A stretch of DNA of 64,000 nucleotides from Spirochaetaceae bacterium bin103. GTDB lineage: Bacteria > Spirochaetota > Spirochaetia > SZUA-6 > Bin103. Made by a program: the position numbers and the translations under genes. Shown here one piece after another: positions 1-9,040 of this stretch. Each line of letters starts with the position of its first letter. The stretch's first letter is position 1. The stretch covers positions 1-64,000 of the forward strand of contig MPNH01000018.1 of assembly GCA_002238925.1 (NCBI GenBank), read 5' to 3'. The notes below the pieces were generated by a model. That model was not told the origin of the DNA. It was given only the letters and a program-made list of their open reading frames with translations, and did not search any database.

Positions 1-735
1 CAGCTCGCCGCCCGGGAACGGCGGCGCAGCCAGCAGCCAGCGAGTCGAGACCGCGGGCGCCGCTTCCGTGCGCACGGCAGTGTACGCCTCGACGCTGAAC
101 GCCGGCAGTGGCTCGCCGGCAGCCACCACGGCGACGACCGCGGGAGGTTCCGAGCCGCCCGCGGGCGGCGCCCCCCCCCGGGCGACGACCGCGGGGTTTC
201 CCGAGCCGCCGGCGGGCGCCGCCCCCGGCTCGAGGAAGCCGGCCAGTGCCACACCCGGCAGCGGCTCCAACTGCACACCGCGCAACCGGCCGGGATTGAT
301 TCCCGTTGCGGGGAGCAGCCGGGTTCGCTCACCGTATACGCGGGTTGCGGCGTCGTGACCGAGCGGGCGCGCCAGCTCCCGCCATGCCCCCGACAGCCGC
401 ACCGGCCCGATCAGTGCACTGGGCAGGTGCAGCCCGGTAACGACCAGCAGCGGGCGGTCGGCGCCCGGCTCGACCGCGGCCACGGCGCCGATCCGCCCCC
501 AGCCGGCGTCGTATGCCAGGCGAGTGCGCACCGCGGTTCCGGCGGCGCCGATCTCGACGCGGGAGGTCACCGCGACTTCGGGATCTCGCGACTCGGCCGC
601 AGGGTGCGTGCAGGCGAGCAGCATCAGGGTCGCCGCGACGCTGCCGCACGGGCGCCGCGGGCTGGGAGCGTGGAACCGCCGCCTCGCCGCGCGACCTGCG
701 ACGCGACCGCGGGAGGCGTTTTCTTGACCGTTCAT
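1..735 (-). CDS. Putative lipoprotein, C-terminus beyond window edge
   Basis: An open frame on the minus strand starts with ATG at 735 and runs off the left edge without a stop, giving 245 visible residues. After a basic N-terminal stretch comes a short hydrophobic segment ending in LMLLAC (about residues 38-43), a lipobox, so the protein is probably exported and lipidated at Cys43. The rest is rich in Ala, Pro, Gly and Val, and I recognise no domain. Around residues 168-201 the motif AGGS-x-P-AVVA occurs twice; this comes from a 51 bp duplication in the DNA and may not be genuine. The stretch before the lipobox is longer than usual for a signal peptide, so the start is uncertain. Function unknown. 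Confidence 0.55.
   Translation of the reverse strand, partial: MNGQENASRGRVAGRAARRRFHAPSPRRPCGSVAATLMLLACTHPAAESRDPEVAVTSRVEIGAAGTAVRTRLAYDAGWGRIGAVAAVEPGADRPLLVVTGLHLPSALIGPVRLSGAWRELARPLGHDAATRVYGERTRLLPATGINPGRLRGVQLEPLPGVALAGFLEPGAAPAGGSGNPAVVARGGAPPAGGSEPPAVVAVVAAGEPLPAFSVEAYTAVRTEAAPAVSTRWLLAAPPFPGGEL
131..232. repeat. 51 bp imperfect direct duplication with C-run
   Basis: Copy 1 begins at 131 and copy 2 at 182, both starting GCGACGACCGCGG; a run of nine C sits at the junction. The 51 bp period keeps the frame of the lipoprotein gene. It is one of ten similar lesions in the window. Confidence 0.75.
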
Positions 736-845
736 ACCGGCCGGGGTAGCAACATCAGTGCCATCCGCGGCGCGCCAGACCGGCACCGGTGCCCGGCCCC
801 GCACCGGTGATTACGTTCGTTTACCTAGGCCGCCGCAGGGTGGCG

Positions 846-859
846 CGCGGTGCACCGCG
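846..859. promoter_or_regulatory. Perfect 14 bp palindrome upstream of macro gene
   Basis: CGCGGTGCACCGCG is a perfect palindrome 21 bases before the macro-domain start codon, in the space between two divergent genes. It could be an operator, but such palindromes also arise by chance in GC-rich DNA. No convincing promoter hexamers were found here. Confidence 0.2.
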
Positions 860-880
860 AGGTGTGGCACACTGCATGGC

Positions 881-1432
881 ATGGTTACCTTTCTCGATGG
901 TCGCCTGCTGGTGTCCCACGGCGACATCACCGGGTTCCGCGGCGCCTCCCCGAGCGCCATCGTCAACGCCGCCAACAGCTCCCTGCTTGGCGGCGGCGGC
1001 GTGGACGGGGCCATCCATCGCGGCGGCGGCGAGCAGATCCGCCGGGAGTGCCGTGAGATCCGCCGGGCGCGCTATCCGGACGGGATGCCCACCGGCGAGG
1101 CGGTAATCACCGGCTCCGGCCGGTTGCCGGCTGACTACGTGATCCACACCGTCGGACCGGTGTGGCACGGCGGCAGCCGCGGCGAACCGGAACTGCTGCG
1201 TTCCGCCTACCGCAACAGCATGTTGCTGGCGGCGCAGCATGGCGTGCGCGAGATGGCGTTTCCGGCCATTTCCACCGGCGTGTACGGCTACCCGCCGGCG
1301 CTGGCCGCACGCGAGGTGCACGCCGTCATCGCGGACCGTCTGGCCGCCGGGCGGCTGCCCGAACGTGTGCACCTGCTGTTCTTCAGCGCGGCGGACCGGG
1401 ACACCTTCCTGGACACCGTCCCGACCTCGTGA
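881..1432 (+). CDS. Macro domain protein (ADP-ribose binding/hydrolase)
   Basis: A 183-residue single macro domain, the family that binds ADP-ribose and often hydrolyses O-acetyl-ADP-ribose or removes ADP-ribose from proteins or nucleic acids. The hallmark loop [18 protein letters not shown] follows the N-terminal GDIT strand, and the second ligand loop [13 protein letters not shown] is present, as is the IHTVGP strand. The length is that of a stand-alone macro protein, so the domain is complete. ATG at 881 was chosen because the protein then begins right at the first strand; upstream in-frame codons add only unrelated sequence. The stop overlaps the start of the next gene (GTGA), which suggests translational coupling to RqcH. 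The physiological target is not evident. Confidence 0.9.
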   Translation: MVTFLDGRLLVSHGDITGFRGASPSAIVNAANSSLLGGGGVDGAIHRGGGEQIRRECREIRRARYPDGMPTGEAVITGSGRLPADYVIHTVGPVWHGGSRGEPELLRSAYRNSMLLAAQHGVREMAFPAISTGVYGYPPALAAREVHAVIADRLAAGRLPERVHLLFFSAADRDTFLDTVPTS

Positions 1433-2871
1433 CCGCGGCGATACTGAACTGGCGCGAGATCGACGCCGTACTGGACGAACTCGACCTCGCCGGCTGCTTT
1501 ATCCGCGACGTCCGCCAGCCGGCGCATGACCGGCTGGTGTTCGAGTTGTACGGGCCGCGGCACGGACGGTTCTGGATGCTGGCCGTGTTGGGCGGGCGCT
1601 ACGTCCGCCTGCACCGGGTGGCGCAACGCCCGCGCCAGCTCGGCGACGCGCAGCGATTCGTCGCGTTCATGCGCGCCCACGTGCGCGCGGCCCGCATCCG
1701 TGCCGCCTCGCAAGTGGCCGGCGAGCGGATCGTCAAGCTGGAGGTGTCCCGCGGCGAGCATGCATTGCTGATCTGGATCCGCCTGTGGACGAATGCCGGC
1801 AACTGCATCGTCACCGAACCCGGCGGCACCATACTCGACGCTCTGTTTCGCCGCCCCGGGCGCGGCGAGGTCAGCGGCGGCAAGTTCCATCCCGAGCGCG
1901 ATGCGGGCGCCCTGCCGGCGCCCCGCGACCGCCGCCGGGACGCCTCGGTACGGCCATTCGGCGATCCGGAGGCGTCCTACAATGTGCGCGTGGAGCGCAC
2001 CTTCGCCGCGCTTGAGGCAGACGCGGAGGCGCAGCGTGGCACGCGGCTTGCGGAGGCGGCGCGCGCCACGGCGGAGCGCCGCGCGCGGCGCCTGGTGATG
2101 CGACTGCGGCGCGAGTGTGAAGCCGCGAGCAGCCACGAACAGCTGCAGCACCTGGGCAACCTGTTGCTCGCCAACTTGGCGCGCATCGAGCCGGGCGCAC
2201 ACCAGGTCGTGGTGGACGACTACCAAACCGGCGGCTCGACCGCGATCGAGCTGGCTCCCGACAAGCCGCCGGCGGAGAACGCCCGGCACTACTTCGAGCG
2301 CGCCAAGCGGGCGCGCCGCCGGCTGCACGGCGCCCGTGATCGCCTCGCGCAGGCGGAGCGCGAACTGGCCGCCGCCCGCGCCGGCGATCCGCCGCAAGCA
2401 GCCGCACACACCGGCGCGCCTGATCCGGCTTCCCGGACAGCGGCGCGCGGTGCCGGGGGGGCGCCGGCCCCGGCCGGCGTGCGCCAGTTCGCAAGCGGCG
2501 GATTCACGCTCCTGGTGGGACGCAGCGCGGCGCAGAACGATGCGGCGCTGCGGGCCGCGCGCGGCAACGACTGGTGGTTTCACTGCCGCGACTTTCCCGG
2601 CGCCCACGTGTTCGTACGCCAGCGCGGCTCGGGCTCGGTGCCGTTGGAAACGCTGCTCGATGCCGCCAGCCTGGCGGTGTTCTTCAGCAAGGCGCGCTCG
2701 TCCGGGCAGGCAGACGTGTACTACACTCAGGTGAAGTACCTGCGCCGGCCCGGCGCCCGCGGGCGCGGCGACCGGGCGCCGGCCGGGCGCGTGATTCCGA
2801 TGCGGGAACGCAACCTGTTCATCAAGCTGCAACCGGAGCGCATCGACCGGCTCCTGTCGCAACGCCCGTGA
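1429..2871 (+). CDS. rqcH: NFACT family protein, RqcH/Rqc2-like
   Basis: A 480-residue NFACT protein. The family includes bacterial RqcH, which binds obstructed 50S subunits and adds C-terminal Ala tails to stalled nascent chains, and proteins once called fibronectin-binding. The N-terminal NFACT-N region is followed by an Arg/Glu/Ala-rich helical part (about residues 195-320, the coiled-coil middle) and the C-terminal NFACT-R (DUF814) domain, marked by [18 protein letters not shown]. The protein is somewhat shorter than typical RqcH (about 550). GTG at 1429 is the start because it overlaps the macro gene stop and gives the usual N-terminus; the longer upstream frame is an overprint of the macro gene. 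A low-complexity linker near 2440-2480 has a G-run, possibly another mild lesion. Confidence 0.85.
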   Translation: MTAAILNWREIDAVLDELDLAGCFIRDVRQPAHDRLVFELYGPRHGRFWMLAVLGGRYVRLHRVAQRPRQLGDAQRFVAFMRAHVRAARIRAASQVAGERIVKLEVSRGEHALLIWIRLWTNAGNCIVTEPGGTILDALFRRPGRGEVSGGKFHPERDAGALPAPRDRRRDASVRPFGDPEASYNVRVERTFAALEADAEAQRGTRLAEAARATAERRARRLVMRLRRECEAASSHEQLQHLGNLLLANLARIEPGAHQVVVDDYQTGGSTAIELAPDKPPAENARHYFERAKRARRRLHGARDRLAQAERELAAARAGDPPQAAAHTGAPDPASRTAARGAGGAPAPAGVRQFASGGFTLLVGRSAAQNDAALRAARGNDWWFHCRDFPGAHVFVRQRGSGSVPLETLLDAASLAVFFSKARSSGQADVYYTQVKYLRRPGARGRGDRAPAGRVIPMRERNLFIKLQPERIDRLLSQRP

Positions 2872-2955
2872 CCCGGACGGATTCGGCAGAAGCGCGGGTG
2901 AAGCGGGTGACGACGTTCGTTGTCATCGCCGCGGCGGACTGCGATACTCTGTAGC

Positions 2956-4425
2956 GTGGTACAGGATACCTCACTGGACCAACTCGCCCCGCAGCAGGTC
3001 ACCGACCGCGGGCAGCCGCTGCTGGCGTTCATGGCGTCGGACAAGCTCAGCTCGCTTGCCAAGCGCAGCGCGCTGCAGCAGTCCGACGGCTGGATCGTTC
3101 ACGGCGGAGAGGTGCGTCCCTGGCGGTTCAGCGGCTACCTGCGGCGTGGCGAGACGCTGCTGGTGACCGGCCCGTGGGTGGCTGGAGAGCTTCTGAGTGC
3201 GGCGCTGCAGGGCCCCCCGGACGCCGCGCTTGCCGCCGTCGCGCGGGTCGCCGCCGCCGTGGCGCGCCTGGCGGATGCCGGGCTTGTCGACCAGCCGCTG
3301 CAACTCAACGGCATCATGCTGCTGGCCGCCGGCGGGGTGCTGGTGCTGCCGCCGGCGGTGATTCGGCAGCTCACCGAGACGCATTCGCCGGGCGCCATGC
3401 TGGCCGGGTCGGCACGCGTCAATCATCCCGACCTGAGCGGCGAACAACGCTTGAGCACCATGCTCGCGATCCTGAGCTACCGCGCCATTACCGGCGAGTT
3501 TCCGTTCCCGGCGCCAGGCGAGGAGGAACTGCGCAACCAGATGCGCCGGCTCGACGTGGTGCCGGCGCGGCTGCTCGCACCCGGCTGCAGTGAGGAGCTG
3601 TCCTCGTGCATCGGACGTGCGTTGCGCCCGCAACGCCACGAGTCGCCACCGGCGTTGGCGGACTGGCCGGCGCTGCTGGCGCGCGCACGCGAGGATGCGG
3701 AGCCGGTAGCCGCATCCGCAGCCGAACACTCACAGGCGGAAGCGGCGGCGCTGCGCCAACGGTACGCGCAGGCGTTCCGCCGGCGGGTGTTCCTGCAGCG
3801 CAACCTGCGCACCATGGTAGTGGCGGCGGTATTCGTGGCAGCGGTGGGAGCCGTGCTTGGCTCGATTGTCGCCAATCAGTTCAAGCCGCGCGTTACCCGC
3901 GGTTACACGCCGCGCCAGGTGGTGGAGGCGTTCTACGGGAGCATCGGCGCGCTCGACCATACCACCATGGAGGACGCGGTGATCGGCGATGCCGGCAAAC
4001 CGCTGATCAACGAGGTGGTAAACCTGTTCGTGATTTCGCGGGTGGCGCAGGGCTACGAGGGGCGCAGCCACATCATCGACGCGGCGGAATGGGAGGCCGC
4101 CGGCGAACCGGAACTGCCGGCCGACCGTTCCCTGTACGGGCCGTCGCAACTGCAAATCGCGGCCGAGCAGGGCGAGCCGCAGCCGGTGTTCCGCGTCTCC
4201 TACCTGATGTGGCGGGGCCGGGGCGGGCGGCCGCGCCGGGGCCCGCGGCGGCTGTTCCGCGTCTCCTACCTGATGTGGCGGCTCGGCGGCGCCGACGGCG
4301 ACGATCCGCCGGGCACGCCGCAGCAGGGTATGCCGACCAGCGAACGGGTGTTCCTGCGCCAGGACAAGGACGATTGGGTGATCTTCGAGATTCAGCCGCT
4401 GGATCCGCCACCGAGCGACCGTTAG
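2956..4425 (+). CDS. Membrane protein with degenerate kinase-like N-domain
   Basis: A 489-residue protein with one clear transmembrane segment (MVVAAVFVAAVGAVLGSIVA, about residues 292-312). Before it, a cytoplasmic part resembles the C-lobe of Ser/Thr kinases in outline: LNGIMLLAAGGVLVLPP sits where a catalytic-loop strand and DFG would be, and LSTMLAILSYRAITGEFPF looks like the helix-F and GxxPF region. The HRD and DFG residues are absent, so if it is a kinase fold it is a pseudokinase. After the membrane segment comes an extracytoplasmic region. The likely start is GTG 2956; a TTG at 2920 would add 12 residues. A 66 bp duplication (4189 and 4255) repeats FRVSYLMWR in frame. The function is unknown; it lies just ahead of murD. 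Confidence 0.6.
   Translation: MVQDTSLDQLAPQQVTDRGQPLLAFMASDKLSSLAKRSALQQSDGWIVHGGEVRPWRFSGYLRRGETLLVTGPWVAGELLSAALQGPPDAALAAVARVAAAVARLADAGLVDQPLQLNGIMLLAAGGVLVLPPAVIRQLTETHSPGAMLAGSARVNHPDLSGEQRLSTMLAILSYRAITGEFPFPAPGEEELRNQMRRLDVVPARLLAPGCSEELSSCIGRALRPQRHESPPALADWPALLARAREDAEPVAASAAEHSQAEAAALRQRYAQAFRRRVFLQRNLRTMVVAAVFVAAVGAVLGSIVANQFKPRVTRGYTPRQVVEAFYGSIGALDHTTMEDAVIGDAGKPLINEVVNLFVISRVAQGYEGRSHIIDAAEWEAAGEPELPADRSLYGPSQLQIAAEQGEPQPVFRVSYLMWRGRGGRPRRGPRRLFRVSYLMWRLGGADGDDPPGTPQQGMPTSERVFLRQDKDDWVIFEIQPLDPPPSDR
4189..4281. repeat. 66 bp duplication, exact 27 bp copies, G-rich spacer
   Basis: Bases 4189-4215 are repeated exactly at 4255-4281, separated by 39 bases of almost pure G and C. 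The 66 bp period keeps the frame, so the host protein simply gains 22 residues. Removing one copy would leave a single FRVSYLMWR segment. Confidence 0.9.
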
Positions 4426-4430
4426 GCGCG

Positions 4431-5867
4431 ATGCCGCGAGCGGCCCGCCAGCGCCCTGCGGTCGCCGCGGTGCGCGATCTGCGCGGCATGCGCGCCACGG
4501 TAATGGGCCTTGGCCTGCACGGCGGCGGGCTGGCCGCGGCGCAGTTCCTGGTCCGGCACGGCGCGCGCGTCACCGTGACCGACCTGCGCGACGAGACCGT
4601 GCTTGGGCCGTCGCTCGACCAGCTTGCCGGCCCGGTGCGGCTGGTGCTCGGCCGCCACGAGGAGCACGACTTCGCGGCCGCCGACCTGGTAATCAAGAAC
4701 CCCGGGGTACCGGCCGGTTCGCGGTTCCTGAACGTCGCCCGGCAGGCCGGCACGCCGGTGGAGAACGATATCTCCCTGTTTCGCCGCCTCCACCCGGATT
4801 CGCCGGTGCTCGCCGTAACCGGCAGCAAGGGCAAGTCGACCACGGCGTCCGCCCTGCACCACGCGCTGCGCCGCTGGCATCCCGGCGCCTGCCTCGGCGG
4901 CAACATTACCGTGTCGCCGCTCGCGTTCGCCGACCGCCTCGGCCCCGGCACGCCGGTAGTGCTGGAACTGTCCTCCTGGCAACTCGGCGACCTGCCCGAC
5001 CCGGCCCTGCTGCACGCGCGGGTGGCCGTGTTGACCAATATCCTGCCCGACCACCAGGACCGCTACCCGTCGATGCGCGCCTACGCGGCGGACAAGTTGC
5101 GCATCTTCGCCGGCCAACGCGCAGCGGATCGGGCGCTGTTCGGCGCCGGCACCTGGCCCTGGGTCGAGCAACCACCGCGGGCACGGGTATGGCACGTGGC
5201 GGACGGCAGGTTGCCCGACGGGTGCGCGGGAGCAGAGGTGGACAACGGTGTGCTGCGGCTGCGCGATCCGGCCCTGGACGATGCCGGCGCCCTGACACTG
5301 CCGGCCACGCGGCTGTACGGCCGGCACAACCTGCTCAACCTGGCGACGGCGGCGCTGGCGGCGGCGGCCCTGGTGGGCGAACGCGAGCTGCCGGCGGCGG
5401 TCGCCGCGCTGGCCGGATTCGGGGGCCTCGAACACCGCCTGGAGAGCGTCGCCCGGTGGCGCGGCATCCATATCGTCAACGACTCGGCCGCCACCATGCC
5501 GCATGCCACGGCGGCGGCGCTGGCGGCGTTCTCGGGTCCGCTGACCCTGATTGCCGGCGGCAATGACAAGCAGCTCGAGTTCGGTGCCCTGCGTGCCGCC
5601 CTGCACCCGGTGGCAACCGTGGTATTGCTTGCCGGAACCGCGACCGGCAAGCTTGCCGCGGCGCTGGCCGGCAGCGGCGCGGCAATCTACGGACCGTTCG
5701 ACGACCTGCGCGATGCGGTCCGGGAGGCGCTGGCCGCGACCCCTGCCGGGGGCACGCTGCTGTTCTCGCCGGGCGCTACTTCGTTCGGGATGTTCGCTCA
5801 CGAGTTCGAGCGCGGGGCGGCGTTCAAGGAGGCGGTGCGCGAACTCACTACCGCCGGCGAACCATGA
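4431..5867 (+). CDS. murD: UDP-N-acetylmuramoylalanine-D-glutamate ligase MurD
   Basis: Cytoplasmic Mur ligase that adds D-Glu to UDP-MurNAc-L-Ala in peptidoglycan precursor synthesis. The 478 residues fit the family (about 440-500). The N-terminal UDP-binding Rossmann part carries VMGLGLHGGG; the central ATPase domain has the P-loop AVTGSKGKSTTAS, LELSSWQL and a Mur-type NILPDHQDRY; the C-terminal domain has NDSAATMPHA and the SPGATSFGMF signature specific to MurD. ATG 4431 starts five bases after the previous stop; an internal ATG at 4488 (MRATVMGLG) is an alternative that would remove a 19-residue extension. Probably transcribed with the upstream membrane protein gene. MurE and MurB are in the same window but in separate units. 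Confidence 0.95.
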   Translation: MPRAARQRPAVAAVRDLRGMRATVMGLGLHGGGLAAAQFLVRHGARVTVTDLRDETVLGPSLDQLAGPVRLVLGRHEEHDFAAADLVIKNPGVPAGSRFLNVARQAGTPVENDISLFRRLHPDSPVLAVTGSKGKSTTASALHHALRRWHPGACLGGNITVSPLAFADRLGPGTPVVLELSSWQLGDLPDPALLHARVAVLTNILPDHQDRYPSMRAYAADKLRIFAGQRAADRALFGAGTWPWVEQPPRARVWHVADGRLPDGCAGAEVDNGVLRLRDPALDDAGALTLPATRLYGRHNLLNLATAALAAAALVGERELPAAVAALAGFGGLEHRLESVARWRGIHIVNDSAATMPHATAAALAAFSGPLTLIAGGNDKQLEFGALRAALHPVATVVLLAGTATGKLAAALAGSGAAIYGPFDDLRDAVREALAATPAGGTLLFSPGATSFGMFAHEFERGAAFKEAVRELTTAGEP

Positions 5868-5885
5868 CCGGACCGGGCGCGTGCA

Positions 5886-7016
5886 TCATCGGCCGCCCGT
5901 GCCGCTGGCACGCGGGCGGCCGCGCAACCGCGCAAGCCGCGGCCGCAGGCGGGCGTAGTAGTCGCGCCGCAACAACTCGGCGCGGCGGAACAGCAGGTAG
6001 GGTATCGGGCGTACCGCGTAGTCCCAGCAGCCGCAGCGATGCACGATCGACCCGCCGAAGCCGGTCTTGAACCGATACAGGCCGGCCCACGGATGGTCGG
6101 CGTCGGCTGACGGCGAGATACCGTACAGGTCGTAGGCGCGGCAGCCGCGGTCGCGGGCCAGCCGCATGGCGGCCCACTGCAGGGCGTAGTTGCCCATCAG
6201 GGAGCGATGGCGCAGCGTCGATGCTCCGTACAGGTAGCGCGCCATGCCGCCGCACACGCTGACCACGATGCCGCCCACCGGCTCGCCGCCGTGGTGTGCC
6301 GAGAGCAGGTACAGGTCCGGTGCCGGGGCCGCCGCCTCGGCGGCGAGGGCGAACAGGGTAGCGAAGTAGCGCTCGTCGTGCCCGGTGATGTGGTGTCGCG
6401 CTGCGGTGTCCCGGTACAGCCGGTACCACTCGGCGAGCGGCCCGCCGAGCGCGGCTGCGGCCGCGGTGACGGTAACCGCAACGCCGCGGCGCTGCGCCAG
6501 GCGAGTGTTGTAGCGCGTCTTGGCCTTCATGCGCGCCAGCAACTGCTCCTCGTCGGCACCCAGATCGACGATGACGGTGCTGGTCGGCTGCACGTCCACG
6601 GGGGCGCGGTGCAGGCGCCCGGAAGCGCTCAGCGGCATGGGCCCGCCGTCCGGCGCTGCCCACGCCAGGTCGTAGCGAACCAGCGTTGGCCGGGTGCCGC
6701 CGGGTGCGGTGTCGGCGCCGGTGCCGTTAGCCGGGTGTGGCCCGGCCATGCGCGGCGCAAGCTGGCCGAGCAGCGCGGCGCCCGACCCGTCGCCGGGCAG
6801 CGGCACCCCGCCGGGCGCGTACACGAGGGCACCGAACGGCGTCGAGCGAGCCAGCGTCAACAGCGTGCCGCCGCCGCCGCCGGCCGTCCAGCGCAGCGCC
6901 TGCGCCCGCCAGCCGAACCGCTCCTTGAAGCGACCCCACAGGGCGCTCTGCAGCAGTTCGTCGCCCGGCTGCAACTCGTCCAGGGCGATCGGTCGGACGT
7001 CGGCCATGGGGCGCAT
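5886..7016 (-). CDS. FemAB/FemX-type aminoacyltransferase
   Basis: A 376-residue member of the FemABX family (double GNAT fold), which transfers an amino acid from aminoacyl-tRNA to the lipid II peptide or, in related branches, to other peptides. The N-terminal part ends in a typical VIVDLGADEEQLLARMKAKTRYNTRLA-like segment (about residues 149-173), the usual basic YN-R helix entry, and the second GNAT half includes LYLLSAHHGGEPVGGIVV, YLYGAS and the late GLYRFKTGFGG motif, which is highly characteristic. ATG 7016 is used; ATG 7007 is possible. The gene is convergent with murD, 18 bases away, consistent with a role in wall peptide branching. The amino acid used cannot be told from sequence. 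Confidence 0.8.
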   Translation of the reverse strand: MRPMADVRPIALDELQPGDELLQSALWGRFKERFGWRAQALRWTAGGGGGTLLTLARSTPFGALVYAPGGVPLPGDGSGAALLGQLAPRMAGPHPANGTGADTAPGGTRPTLVRYDLAWAAPDGGPMPLSASGRLHRAPVDVQPTSTVIVDLGADEEQLLARMKAKTRYNTRLAQRRGVAVTVTAAAAALGGPLAEWYRLYRDTAARHHITGHDERYFATLFALAAEAAAPAPDLYLLSAHHGGEPVGGIVVSVCGGMARYLYGASTLRHRSLMGNYALQWAAMRLARDRGCRAYDLYGISPSADADHPWAGLYRFKTGFGGSIVHRCGCWDYAVRPIPYLLFRRAELLRRDYYARLRPRLARLRGRPRASGTGGR

Positions 7017-7056
7017 CTTACCGCCGCGGCGCGCGCCCCGCTACGGCGTTCGACCG

Positions 7057-8390
7057 CTATTGGCGCAGCGCGGCGATCAGCCGTTCCGCCTCCTCCACCG
7101 TAATCTTGCCCTCCTTCAGCAGGTCGAGCACCGCTTTTACCTCGGCGCCGACATCGCCGCGCTCGCCGGCCTCGCCGGCGGCCGCGTCGGGGCGCCGCCC
7201 CCCCCCCTCCGCGCGCCCCCCCCGCCCCCCCGGGCGGCCGCTCCGGGCCCCCCCTCGCGCCGCGCCCGCCCCCCGCGCCGTTCGCCGTCGCCGCCGCTGC
7301 CGCCGCCGAACCGGAACGCCTGCCGCATCTCGCGCGACACTTCCTCGCCGAGGCGTCCGAACTTCATGCCGAACTCCTTCATGTCGCGCATGAAACGGGG
7401 GAACTCCTCGCTGAAGTCGACGTCGAACCAGACGCCGTACTCACGCGCATCGTCATCGGAGAAGTCTTCCTCCGCGCTGCGCCCACGGGTCTCGAATTCG
7501 GCATGCTTGATCACTTCGATTCCTCCTCGCAGGTTCTTGATCAGAATGAGCAGTTCCGGCTCGCCGGCGCCGAACTGCAGCGTGGTCACGGAGCGGTCGG
7601 TGCGGCTGCGGGCAGTGCCGAGATGGTTGCGCAGCACGCCGCCGGTATGCGCCTTGACGGACGCGTTGATGTGCTCGGGAAGCGCCACCGTGACCGGTCC
7701 GTTGGCCGAGTAGACCGAAAGCCGGCCCTCGCCGCCATCGCCGTCCTCGTCCGCGGCCGGCCCGGCACCCGGGCCGGCCGCGGCAGCAAGCGGCTCGATC
7801 TGCAGCGCGATCCGGCCGTTGGCGCTGCGCACCGTGCCGCCGCCGACGCGGGCGCCCGCCACGCGCACGCGGCCGTTGGACGTGGACACCCGCAGCCGGG
7901 GCGTCTCGACATCTTCCAGATTGACCGACCCGTTGGCGGCGGAGACCTCCACGTTCGGGCCGGTTATGGCCGCCAGCCGCACGGCGCCGTTGGCCGCGGA
8001 CGCACTCAGCGGGCCGCGGCTGTCGCGGGCGCTGATCGATCCGTTGCGGGTACGCACATGCAACTCGCCGGCCAGACCGCGCACCTCGATTCCGCCGTTG
8101 CGGCTGCGCAGCCGCAGGCGCGTCGCCGCCGGCACCTGGACCAGCAGACGGCCCTTGGCCGCGTCATCGAGCTGCTGCTCCTCCACGCTGACGATCGGCG
8201 ATCCGCCGTCGTCCGACTCGCGCGTGCGCACGGCGAACCGCTCGCCGGTGTCCCGGGGGGTCTCCTCACCGGCGGCAATAAAGCGCGCCGTCGCGCCGCC
8301 GTCAGCGCTCGGCTCCACCTCCAGGCTGGTATTGCGCAACGAAATTTCCAGCGCCGGATCGTGTTCCGGCAGTGGCAAGGAAATAATCAT
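7057..8390 (-). CDS. DUF4097 beta-helix protein, frameshifted by duplication
   Basis: A DUF4097-family protein whose core is a right-handed beta-helix of short repeats with the NG turn motif (RSRNGGIEVRG, RTRNGSISA, SAANGAVRL, SAANGSVNL, STSNGRVRVAG, RSANGRI). The uninterrupted frame ends at 7137, but the C-terminal helix pair that normally closes this family (VKAVLDLLKEGKITVEEAERL) lies in another frame, ending at the TAG at 7057-7059. A 56 bp duplication at 7177-7288 lies between them. Removing 56 bases gives 1278 nt and a 425-residue protein, so the gene is intact once corrected. DUF4097 proteins are often paired with a small DUF2089 regulator, and that gene lies 30 bases upstream here. 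The molecular role of the family is not well defined. Confidence 0.75.
7177..7288. repeat. 56 bp duplication with C-runs, frameshifting
   Basis: GGCGGCCGC at 7177 recurs at 7233, each followed by a similar C-rich stretch; the middle (about 7197-7231) is nearly all C. A 56 bp period shifts the frame by two and accounts exactly for the break in the DUF4097 gene. Confidence 0.7.
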
Positions 8391-8420
8391 GTGGTCCTCC
8401 TCATCGCTTGACCAGCGGCG

Positions 8421-8846
8421 TCACTCATCGCGCAGCTCGCGCAGGGCTTCGTCGACGCTGATCCGGCCGGCGCGCAGGCCGCGCAGCAGCGCCAGCCGAT
8501 CACTGCGTCCCCGGGCGTCCGCATCGTCCGGCTCGTCCGGGGCAAACCCGGCGCCCGCGCGCAGGCGCGCCTCCGCCAGCCGGGCGTTGACGCTCGCCAG
8601 CCGCGCCTTCACGGTGGGATAGGAAATCCCGAGCCGGCGCTCCACGCTGCGGAAATTGCCTTCCACCTCCAGGAACACGCCCACGAAGTGCAGCAGTTCC
8701 TCCGGCAGCGCACACAGCTCGCAGCGGCGGAACGCGCCCTTCAGGACCACCCCGCACCCGCGGCAGCGATACTCCTGAACCAGGAGTTCGTCCGCACACA
8801 CCGGACAGGCCGCCAACTCGGCGCGCACGTTGTCGTTGCTGGTCAT
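8421..8846 (-). CDS. DUF2089 zinc-ribbon/HTH protein
   Basis: A 141-residue DUF2089 protein. The N-terminal zinc ribbon has CPVC (residues 15-18), CRGC (28-31) and a CELC pair (43-46). A helix-turn-helix-like part follows (LEVEGNFRSVERRLGISYPTVKARL, about residues 60-83), which resembles sigma-70 region 4 style DNA binding. The C-terminal part (residues 115-139) repeats the DUF4097-type motif LLRGLRAGRISVDEALREL, the same helical pair found at the end of its neighbour. It probably regulates the operon with the DUF4097 protein, possibly through that shared helical module. The spacing to the DUF4097 start is 30 bases. This is a well-recognised family with no settled function. Confidence 0.85.
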   Translation of the reverse strand: MTSNDNVRAELAACPVCADELLVQEYRCRGCGVVLKGAFRRCELCALPEELLHFVGVFLEVEGNFRSVERRLGISYPTVKARLASVNARLAEARLRAGAGFAPDEPDDADARGRSDRLALLRGLRAGRISVDEALRELRDE

Positions 8847-8856
8847 GTATCAAAAA

Positions 8857-8884
8857 ACATCACTCACACCCTTAGAAAAGTCAA
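8857..8884 (-). promoter_or_regulatory. Possible promoter of the DUF2089-DUF4097 pair
   Basis: Read on the minus strand, TTGACT (8884-8879), a 16-base spacer and TGATGT (8862-8857). The start point would then be only a few bases before the ATG at 8846, giving an almost leaderless mRNA. The stretch is markedly AT-richer than its surroundings, as expected for a promoter. Confidence 0.35.
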
Positions 8885-8936
8885 TATGGAACTTAATAAA
8901 CTGAAGGGTGCCTGGCTTCGTCGCCCTGCACAGAAC

Positions 8937-8965
8937 TTGACTCACCCGCCCCGGCGCGCTACGTT
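8937..8965 (+). promoter_or_regulatory. Sigma-70-like promoter for hflKC
   Basis: TTGACT at 8937-8942, a 17-base spacer and TACGTT at 8960-8965. The inferred start near 8973 leaves a leader of about 70 bases before hflK. The same -10 hexamer and spacing occur before enolase. Confidence 0.55.
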
Positions 8966-9040
8966 GACCGTGGACCGTACAGCCGTCTGCCACGATGCGA
9001 ATCGACGCGCCCAAGGTGGACAGGCATCCCAGGGGGAGTC

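Noticed and set aside
1162..1428. N-terminal extension of RqcH
   Set aside because: It is the overprint of the macro domain gene in another frame; the GTGA overlap at 1429 gives the normal start.
7177..7288. Phase-variable homopolymer switch
   Set aside because: Phase variation works by slippage in one pure tract, but here each lesion also carries a flanking duplication, and the same lesion is in housekeeping genes such as murE and uvrD.
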